From NCBI GenBank assembly GCA_017311185.1, contig JAESUZ010004792.1, positions 930,001 to 994,000 of the forward strand: 64,000 bases of DNA, written 5' to 3'. The notes beneath the pieces are model-generated. The model made no database searches. It saw only the letters and a list, made by a program, of their open reading frames with translations, and was not told the DNA's origin. Numbering within the stretch: position 1 is the stretch's first letter; every line of letters begins with the position of its first letter. Positions 60,301 through 64,000 of the stretch are shown one piece after another. The DNA comes from Proteles cristata cristata. Its lineage: Eukaryota > Chordata > Mammalia > Carnivora > Hyaenidae. The position numbers and the translations under genes were made by a program.

Positions 60301-62968
60301 CATGACCACTGGTGGTTCTTTTCTCTCCTCTCTGTTCTGCCAGCTGTCCAGCCCCTCTGGGCCTCAGTTTCCTCTCTGTGCAGCTAGAATACAGAATCAG
60401 CCTTGGCCAGAGAATGGATGAAAGGTTCTCAGAAGAGCAGCAAGAGCATCACATCCAGTGATGTGGGTGACTCATCACCTTTCGATTCTCCCCAATTTCC
60501 CCTGAGGGCTACCAGGAGAAAGATCCAGAACATCCAGTGAGGCAGTGGGGATGAATGAGCTGGTATCTTTTAAGTATTTGGAGCTCTTCAGAGAACAGCA
60601 TTACATAAATACCAGGCCGAGTTATATATTTAGACATAGCTTCCTACTTTTGTATGTAGAGTTTTTTTTTTCCTCCAAGATTTTCAAAGGGTTTATGAAT
60701 GGGAAATACTCTGAACACTGCTGTTTAGCAGAAATAAAGATCCTTGCCTCACCCACCTGAAAATCTCACCCCCCGGATTCCCTCTGAAGGCAAGAAGGAG
60801 GTAAAAAGGGACAAGCAGGAGTGGGTGATGGCACAGGGGAGAGACGGGGAAACAGCACACCCTTCTCGGCACGGAAATGGCCCACAGCTTCATGGACGGG
60901 GGCCTTACTTTTGGTTACATTCACCATCCTTCTGCAGATCACCCCTGCTGGCTCTCTCTCTGCCCTGCCACCTTCTTGCCCAAATGACACAGCCAGAAAA
61001 GATGCTACTCCAAGTGGACTCTTCCCTGCCCTTAGCTCCTCCACATCCAGCATAGCTTGAGGCACATGGTAAGTCATGTGTAAATAGCTTCTTGACTTGC
61101 TTTTTTCCTACTGCAGTTCAGGGTGGGACATTCTTGATGTTCAGGGTCCCATCATATAGCTTTTCTAGGGCGTTATAGTCTTTAAAACTTGAGACTCATC
61201 ATATAGCATGCTGAAAGCCCTTTCAAGTTGACTACAATGGAAGTGGAAAAATGATGTTTTGTCCCCACAAGCAAAATCACTGAATGGAGAAGGAAACAAT
61301 AAGCATGTGAGGTGAGAAGCTGGACGGGGCTCAAAGGTCTAGCCTGGCTCCAACACCACAGCGCCCACTCAGCAGTAGACAAGTGCAAACGCCCAGCTGT
61401 GTGGAGTGGCTTCAGAGATCAGCCCCACCTCCTGGGGTCACCAACTGTCCTTCTGCTTGTTCTCAGCTCACTTGCTGACCAGGGCATCTCTAGGCTGTTG
61501 AACTTCTCACCCAGCCACGGCACGCCCTTGGGGACGAGCAGTTCTCCCACACGAGTCCTCAAGTGATAGAGAGCCCATCACCTACGGTAACCACACAGGG
61601 CCTTTGTTGTCTGAGTGACAGGGCCATCCACAAATCAAAAGAAAGAAATTAATCCTCATTACTCATCCGTCTCTCTTTCTCACAATGATCAGCTTGCCAG
61701 GGGGTGGGAAAGCATTGACTACGCTGACAGATTCAAGATTAGCAAACTGAATTATTGCTCTTGCACAAAAGCCCTTGACTGTTCCGGCATGAGGAGCAGC
61801 TCATCCATTTGGATCTCCGGCAGCCCTAGAGAAGAGCGAGAAGAAAGCCAAGAGGGAGCCAGGTGTTGGCAGAACTAGATCAAGTCACTCCAGAAGAGGG
61901 TTCTGTCCCCTTTGCTCCACACAGCTGTCCACAGTAGGGAAAGGCATAGAGCTGGCCAGAAATTTAACCCTGCTTCAGCTTCACCTACACTCCCTCATAT
62001 ACGTGAGAAAAAAAAGCACCAGAGAGCATCTTGATCAAAGTCCAGAAAGAGGTGCTGACTAGCATTCAATGCAAGGACAACTGTTCAAAAGGTCTACCAA
62101 TTCTTGAATCTAAACTAAGCCTACTGACTGATAGAATGAATGAGTTAACATGTGTAGCGATGCCTGGTCCATAGAGGATGCCCAGCAAGCACTGTGTTAC
62201 CTCAATTGACCAACCAGGATCTTGGCCTCATGTTGGGCTATCCCTGCTTCCTATCATTCTTCTGCCCACATTCCTTCAAATGACACTCGGTCTCTTACTG
62301 TTCTCCAGCCTCCAGTCTGGCTAATGTGGCTTGGATCTTCTGGAACCCCCACCGCGTGTGGCTCTCCCTCACCCCTACTCACACTGCACAGTTAGATATG
62401 CTGAGGCAGAAGGGGAGCGCCCCAGGCTGTTGCTAGGAACACAGGTGTATTTCCCCGCATCCTCAGGCTTCACCCGGAAGATGATCAGGGTCCCGTCAAT
62501 CAGGATCCGTACTCTCAGCTTCAGGTCGCTATAAACACACAAGGAGAGGAGTAGGGGAAGAGGGTATTCCATGAGACAGTGGAGCAAGGCAGTGAGGAGT
62601 TCTCCTCTCTGAATGAGGCAAGGAGAACCAGAGCCGCCTCACATTCCTGACCCGTATCAAGGCCACTCTGTATAGACACTGGCCTTGCATGAGGGATAGA
62701 CTGGACCACCCCTCTGTAAGCTCCCAGAGCCCAAGAGCAGCCTGCAGCAGGCGCAGTTCAGAAGCCTTGCCCCTGGGAGGCCTGGTGGCTGGGGACCCCA
62801 CTGAGAGGGCAGGGCAGCATGCTCACTTCTGGAAGTAGACGTTCTCGTCCTGCCAATACCAGGTGTAGGTGAGGTTGCCAGGATACGCCTCTGCCCGGCA
62901 GGTGAGCAGAGCATCCTGGGATATGTTGACAGTGATGTTCTCAGGAGGGGAAACGATGAAGGGAGGCC
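35580..62968 (-). CDS. IGSF9B: IGSF9B (protein turtle homolog B), 3' portion, 15 coding exons
   Basis: Single-pass adhesion protein of the turtle/IGSF9 family. From family knowledge, it acts at inhibitory synapses, adheres homophilically and couples to neuroligin-2 through the PDZ scaffold S-SCAM/MAGI2. Exons in transcript order: 62968-62827, 62528-62383, 59745-59603, 59287-59147, 59063-58947, 58662-58512, 57428-57305, 54950-54775, 53712-53486, 52617-52533, 49955-49794, 49388-49343, 47884-46235, 39256-39135, 35788-35580. All junctions are GT-AG and every phase matches, giving about 1,213 residues with no internal stop. Visible-residue domains: Ig3 1-97, Ig4 97-191, Ig5 192-280, FN3 281-380 and 381-484, transmembrane about 501-526, then a cytoplasmic tail of nearly 690 residues. 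The first exon in the window begins in phase 1, so the signal peptide, Ig1 and Ig2 lie upstream beyond 64,000. The identity rests on recognising the family sequence throughout. Confidence 0.96.
36100..36370 (+). mobile_element. L1 3' end, truncated
   Basis: TTTTCACTCATATGTGGAAC, GACAAGAGACTCTTAAATAC and GATGAGCACTGGGTGTTAT, ending with AAAAAAATAAATC. Same family as the other L1 3' ends. Confidence 0.8.
37000..37640 (-). mobile_element. Antisense L2 fragment with internal (GT)n
   Basis: Antisense L2 ORF2 landmarks: GATCACTCCAGTTGCTGGGT, AAATATGAGACTTGAGCTTA, TTGAGAGTCATCAACATATT. Diverged. Confidence 0.5.
37061..37106. repeat. (GT)n microsatellite
   Basis: GTGTGTGCGTGTGTGTGTAT-type imperfect repeat in the last intron. 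Confidence 0.9.
37670..37694. repeat. (GA)n run
   Basis: AAAGAGAGAGAGAGAGAGAG in the last intron. Confidence 0.85.
38047..38258 (+). mobile_element. CAN SINE, GCTAGCTCAG variant
   Basis: Head GGGGCACCTGGGTGGCTCAG. Target duplication AAAAAGTACACGA (38,034) / AAAAAGTACATGA (38,259). Confidence 0.94.
38833..39044 (+). mobile_element. CAN SINE
   Basis: Head GGCACCTGGGTGGCTCATTT. Imperfect target duplication ATTCGAGAGAAAACCCA (38,815) / ATTCTAGAGAAAACCCA (39,045). Its 3' end lies about 90 bases downstream of the exon at 39,135-39,256 in transcript sense. Confidence 0.93.
39135..39256 (-). CDS. IGSF9B: IGSF9B penultimate coding exon, lysine-rich tail segment
   Basis: The acceptor GTCCCTTCTAG precedes AACACATCC and the donor is GTAAAT. 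Phase 2 in and 1 out exactly connect the giant exon to the last exon. The encoded peptide starts THPPAPGHAAAPERLEALKY and continues with a basic cluster (KKPKKSSKGSSKSKKR), which resembles a nuclear-localisation or phosphoinositide-binding patch. That role is inference. It is probably alternatively spliced, since annotated human IGSF9B proteins differ at this end. Confidence 0.88.
40652..40750 (-). other. IGSF9B: Candidate 99-base frame-neutral cassette exon
   Basis: The acceptor ATTTACTAAAAG is mediocre; the donor CT|GTAAGT is near-consensus. The interval is exactly 99 bases, a multiple of three. In the incoming phase 2 it is open throughout (about 33 residues, beginning LWTDDIHQRR) and hands on phase 2. 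I do not recognise the peptide as a known IGSF9B segment. Confidence 0.22.
41425..41640 (-). mobile_element. MIR element, reverse orientation
   Basis: CATTTATTTATCACTTACCA, TTTAATCCTTGCAACAACCC and GTTATGTGACAGAGCCAAG follow the reverse-complement MIR order. Old and diverged. Confidence 0.7.
44699..44732 (-). other. IGSF9B: Candidate 34-base poison exon in the long IGSF9B intron
   Basis: On the minus strand an acceptor-like CTATCTGGGCAG precedes TGTTGTCGAG, and a strong donor (AATAG|GTAAGG) follows 34 bases later. Entered in phase 2 from the giant exon it reads GVVETSLSSAQ and then TAG as its final three bases. If spliced in, it would end the protein early and, with junctions downstream, could trigger mRNA decay. 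No transcript evidence is available. Confidence 0.25.
45558..45582. repeat. (CTGT)n microsatellite
   Basis: About five CTGT units in the long IGSF9B intron. Confidence 0.85.
46235..47884 (-). CDS. IGSF9B: IGSF9B giant cytoplasmic-tail exon (1,650 bases)
   Basis: It encodes about 550 residues from LSSGKVSPESIRTLRAPSES to the PPPPPLPTSG end. The segment is rich in Pro, Ser and Gly and predicted to be disordered, with many S/T-P sites and proline clusters that could bind SH3 or WW domains. An Ala-Glu repeat (AEAEAEA) comes from a four-fold GCCTCA tract at about 47,683-47,707. The exon is GC-rich. Phase 2 at both ends, donor GTGAGT. If the donor is not used, the next in-frame codon is TGA at once, so intron retention would end the protein here. 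Confidence 0.96.
48220..48428 (+). mobile_element. CAN SINE, first of a tandem pair
   Basis: Head GGGGGTGCCTGCGTGGCTCAG-like with the CAGCTAGCTCAG variant. Its tail (AAATGAAAAACATT) runs straight into the next SINE. One duplication (AAAACACACT) flanks the pair at about 48,209 and 48,636. Confidence 0.93.
48429..48645 (+). mobile_element. CAN SINE, second of a tandem pair
   Basis: Head GGGGCGCCTGGGTGGCTGAG. It shares diagnostic variants with the copy at 5,266 and has a short internal deletion (GAGCCTGTGACTCCC). Confidence 0.93.
48775..49225 (+). mobile_element. L1 3' end, 5'-truncated
   Basis: The translated start resembles the L1 ORF2 C-terminus (WFIYTMEYYMAMRNNE, ISQAEKDKYH). A 3' UTR with GATGAGCACTGGGTGTTATG and an A-tail follows. 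Confidence 0.85.
49343..49388 (-). CDS. IGSF9B: IGSF9B small cytoplasmic exon (46 bases)
   Basis: A micro-sized exon encoding DPPLSITHCRKSLESP. It lies between a strong acceptor (TTTTCCTTCCAG) and a strong donor (GTAAGT). Phases 1 in and 2 out bridge the membrane exon to the giant tail exon. It is too short to stand out as an open frame; phase and sequence support it. Confidence 0.9.
49665..49726. repeat. Perfect 31-base tandem duplication
   Basis: Two identical units beginning TTCTCAAGGGGGACCATGTT at 49,665-49,695 and 49,696-49,726. They lie in the 405-base intron between the transmembrane exon and the 46-base exon. Confidence 0.95.
49794..49955 (-). CDS. IGSF9B: IGSF9B exon: juxtamembrane stalk and transmembrane helix
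   Basis: It encodes an acidic stalk (DIFPQPDLTDDGLARP), then a hydrophobic stretch of about 26 residues from VLAGIVATICFLAAA to LAACFV. A strongly basic stop-transfer run (KQRKRKLKRKK) follows, fixing the topology as outside to inside. The acceptor is CCCTGCAG and the donor GTGGGT. Phase 1 at both ends. Confidence 0.95.
51155..51406. repeat. (GGAA)n/(GAAA)n homopurine microsatellite, about 250 bases
   Basis: About nine GGAA units, then GAAA units, then mixed GGAA/AAAG units and a second GAAA block. Almost pure purine on the plus strand. Lys/Arg/Glu open frames here are artefacts. Confidence 0.95.
52090..52319 (+). mobile_element. CAN SINE with microsatellite-like tail
   Basis: Head GGCACCTGGGTGGCTCAGTC. 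Perfect 14-base duplication TGTCATAAATGCAG at 52,076 and 52,320. The tail has degraded into (CACATA)-like repeats. Confidence 0.94.
52533..52617 (-). CDS. IGSF9B: IGSF9B exon: end of FN3 domain 2
   Basis: The acceptor GGGCTGTAG precedes GACACCTGG. It encodes DTWYEFRVLAVMQDL and ends at NIAGVSST, the last extracellular module before the membrane. Phase 0 in, phase 1 out. The donor is GTACTT. Confidence 0.93.
52618..53485 (-). other. IGSF9B: IGSF9B intron inside FN3 domain 2 (0.9 kb)
   Basis: Contains a poly-A run of about 20 bases at 52,766-52,786. No other repeat or exon is recognised. Confidence 0.55.
53486..53712 (-). CDS. IGSF9B: IGSF9B exon: linker and first part of FN3 domain 2
   Basis: The acceptor TGTGCCACAG precedes CATTCCCTAT (AFPITTPEP). 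It encodes the cysteine-containing PPRCLTANRTQQG, the FN3 core LLSWLPPANHSFP and RYIMEFRVG, ending at FFAKDLSQ. An N-glycosylation sequon (NRT) is visible. It leaves in phase 0, donor GTGAGG. Confidence 0.94.
53713..54774 (-). other. IGSF9B: IGSF9B intron between FN3 domains (1.1 kb)
   Basis: An A-rich stretch lies at about 53,985-54,005 and a possible MIR fragment near 54,630-54,680. Otherwise unremarkable. Confidence 0.55.
54775..54950 (-). CDS. IGSF9B: IGSF9B exon: second half of FN3 domain 1
   Basis: The acceptor TTTTGGCCAG precedes GATGAAGCGG (MKRAQFGPHDW). It contains the FN3 hallmark strand YQFSVLAQNKLG and ends in VVTVNTL. Phase 2 in, phase 1 out, donor GTGAGG. Confidence 0.94.
54951..57304 (-). 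other. IGSF9B: IGSF9B intron inside FN3 domain 1 (2.4 kb)
   Basis: No recognisable SINE or L1. Open frames are short and lack matching splice signals. I see nothing beyond ordinary intronic sequence. Confidence 0.6.
57305..57428 (-). CDS. IGSF9B: IGSF9B exon: first half of FN3 domain 1
   Basis: The acceptor TGGTCTCCAG precedes GCACCAGCCC. It encodes TSPHAPGSVRVQ, then the FN3 core VSWEPGYDGG and the strand ending FSVWYGPL. Phase 1 in, phase 2 out, with a strong GTGAGT donor. Confidence 0.94.
57429..58511 (-). other. IGSF9B: IGSF9B intron between Ig5 and FN3-1 (1.1 kb)
   Basis: Mostly unique sequence. A diverged MIR-like stretch is suspected around 57,840-57,960. No coding potential with usable splice sites is seen. 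Confidence 0.55.
58512..58662 (-). CDS. IGSF9B: IGSF9B exon: second half of Ig5 domain
   Basis: It encodes VGKPSRSKHNALPSGSLQ and the second Ig cysteine (HGEWECIATN), ending in LTVIG. Two AG acceptors lie four bases apart (CCAAG|GTAG|GG). Only the upstream AG keeps the frame from the previous phase-0 exon, so I placed the border there. The exon leaves in phase 1 at donor GTATGG. Confidence 0.93.
58947..59063 (-). CDS. IGSF9B: IGSF9B exon: first half of Ig5 domain
   Basis: The acceptor CTCCCTAG precedes GACCCCCCG (DPPYFTVLPG). There are 39 codons, phase 0 to 0, with the first cysteine (LLIPCAAAGDP) and the core Trp (VITWRK). The donor is GTACCT. The intron to the upstream exon is only 83 bases. 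Confidence 0.94.
59147..59287 (-). CDS. IGSF9B: IGSF9B exon: second half of Ig4 domain
   Basis: The acceptor GCTCTGGCAG precedes AACCTGGGT. It encodes 47 whole codons (141 bases, phase 0 at both ends), including the second cysteine in GTYTCVPYN and ending at RLVLK. The donor is GTGAGG. Confidence 0.94.
59603..59745 (-). CDS. IGSF9B: IGSF9B exon: first half of Ig4 domain
   Basis: The acceptor CTTTCTGCAG precedes ACCCAGCCCG and completes a Tyr codon. It encodes PPVIYVPVG, the first Ig cysteine (YIRCPVDAEPP) and the core Trp (VVKWNKDG). The exon ends at VEK in phase 0. The donor AAG|GTGCTA is weak at positions +4 to +6 compared with the other donors in this gene. Confidence 0.92.
59746..62382 (-). 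other. IGSF9B: IGSF9B intron splitting Ig3 from Ig4 (2.6 kb)
   Basis: No young SINE. A short antisense L2-like piece lies around 59,899-59,990, a poly-T run at 60,661-60,671 and a MIR/L2 3'-end-like piece around 62,120-62,210. The rest appears to be unique intronic DNA. Confidence 0.6.
62383..62528 (-). CDS. IGSF9B: IGSF9B exon: second half of Ig3 domain
   Basis: The acceptor TTTATAG precedes CGACCTGAAG, which completes an Asn codon to give NDLKLRVR. The second Ig cysteine is in the D-x-G-x-Y-x-C motif (EDAGKYTCVPS). The donor is GTGAGT and the exon leaves in phase 1. The preceding intron is only 298 bases. Confidence 0.94.
62827..62968 (-). CDS. IGSF9B: IGSF9B exon: first half of Ig3 domain
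   Basis: The acceptor follows TATTCCCCAG and the donor is GTGAGC. It encodes the start of Ig3, including the first disulfide cysteine (ALLTCRAEAY) and the core tryptophans (TWYWQDE). It enters in phase 1 and leaves in phase 2. This is the most 5' IGSF9B exon visible; no Ig2 exon is recognisable between it and 64,000. Confidence 0.93.
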
Positions 62969-64000
62969 CTGGGGAATAGGAAATAAACATAGCTTTACCT
63001 GGTACGGGAGGGGAGCATAGCAGTGCTGGGACCTCCCAGGAGCTCTGAGAGGCTTCAGCACGCAGTGTGTCCTGAATTCCAAGAGGGAGCTGGGGGGCAG
63101 CACTGGCTCGAGAAGGAGCACCACAACCCTGGGCAGTTGCCACAGAGATGCTTCCAGCTGCTGCTCGCCCTAATGTTCTTATTTGTTCTCCTTACAGATC
63201 CCAGAAAAACAAGAGGTCCTGGGGTGTGGCCACAGCATGCCCCAGACCCTTGAGCCAGCTGCAGGACACCTTTCTTGGTGTATACCTGCACCCCGCCTCC
63301 ATGCACAAGCTCCCCAAACCAGCCATCTCACCCCTAGACAAATATAATACACACTCCTTCCTGCTCATCCCTGTCTCCAGCAGAACCTGAGCAGGGGACA
63401 TGCCTGAGGGACAAAGGCCACTCTTTTCAATCCAGAGCAAGGAATAATCTTGCCTCTGAAGGAGTTAAGAGGCTTGTGCTGCTTATCAGCCAGAGGTCAG
63501 GAGGGCAGATTTGGGGAGAGGAGGCAGGAGGCTACCAGAGTAAACAGAGAGTAAAATCCCAGCACTCCCTGATGCTGGCTTCCCAGATAGGCTGCAGCTG
63601 CCACCTGGCTCTCTCCTGAGAGCAGGCAGCTCTTCTTCAAACTACAGAGGGACCTCTGGCCCATGCTGCCACTCAACACTCCAAGTCAAAAGGAGGCAGA
63701 AAGAACATGTGTCTCAGCAGCCCTGGCAGCCCAGACAGCCACCACCAGCCCTCGCCTGCCCCTTCAGCAGGCAGCGGGTGTTAGGCAAAGAGGGTGGATG
63801 GGCTCAGTACAAAGAGACCCCACCACCCGATGCTGCTCCTTCTGGGGCATACTGGGGCCCCAGGCAGGGCAGACTGGCATTCCCAGTCTGACCATGCCAA
63901 CCCCAGCTTTGCCAAGTGCCCTCAGTGTTATTTTAATGTCTGAGGCTTGGAATGAATTCCTATCTTTATTTATTGATGCCATCACTAATGGGGTGGAAAC
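62969..64000 (-). other. IGSF9B: IGSF9B intron (5' side of first visible exon), partial
   Basis: Non-coding by inspection: no Ig-like exon with matching splice sites is seen up to the end of the window. No SINE or L1 is recognised. Confidence 0.6.

Overview
This is a vertebrate nuclear genome window from a carnivoran mammal, most likely in the cat-side suborder Feliformia. Evidence: 17 copies of a tRNA-derived CAN SINE whose head reads close to GGGCGCCTGGGTGGCTCAG, with the feliform-type body (TCGGTTAAGCGTCCGAC, then a CT-rich stretch, AATAAA and an A-tail); L1 3' ends of carnivore type; and a multi-exon gene with GT-AG introns. There are no bacterial features.

Right half (35,580-62,968, minus strand): the 3' three-quarters of IGSF9B (immunoglobulin superfamily member 9B, protein turtle homolog B), a neuronal adhesion protein of inhibitory synapses. 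Fifteen coding exons join with fully consistent splice phases and give about 1,213 residues: Ig3, Ig4, Ig5, two fibronectin type III domains, one transmembrane segment, a long proline/serine-rich cytoplasmic tail, a lysine-rich segment and a C-terminal PDZ ligand (ATLL). The exons for the signal peptide and Ig1-Ig2 lie beyond position 64,000.

Middle (about 23,040-35,579): about 12.5 kb downstream of the stop codon with no SINE or L1 that I can recognise, although repeats are dense on its left. It ends at a minus-strand AATAAA with a U-rich downstream element. I read it as a very long IGSF9B 3' UTR. It carries UG-repeat tracts in the mRNA sense. On the opposite strand it contains a compact CCAAT-TATA-short ORF-AATAAA arrangement (34,504-34,840), which is the least explained signal in the window.

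Left part (1-22,900): gene-free repeat-rich DNA. It holds a decayed ERV-L type integrase plus dUTPase remnant (about 150-1,215), a long antisense L1 split by SINEs and a younger L1 3' end (1,240-6,640), further L1 and L2 pieces, and a promoter-like block with two AP-1 motifs and a TATA box (15,560-15,602). No complete protein-coding gene is seen here.

Coordinates were worked out by hand; exon borders were checked by splice-phase arithmetic, while repeat borders are approximate.
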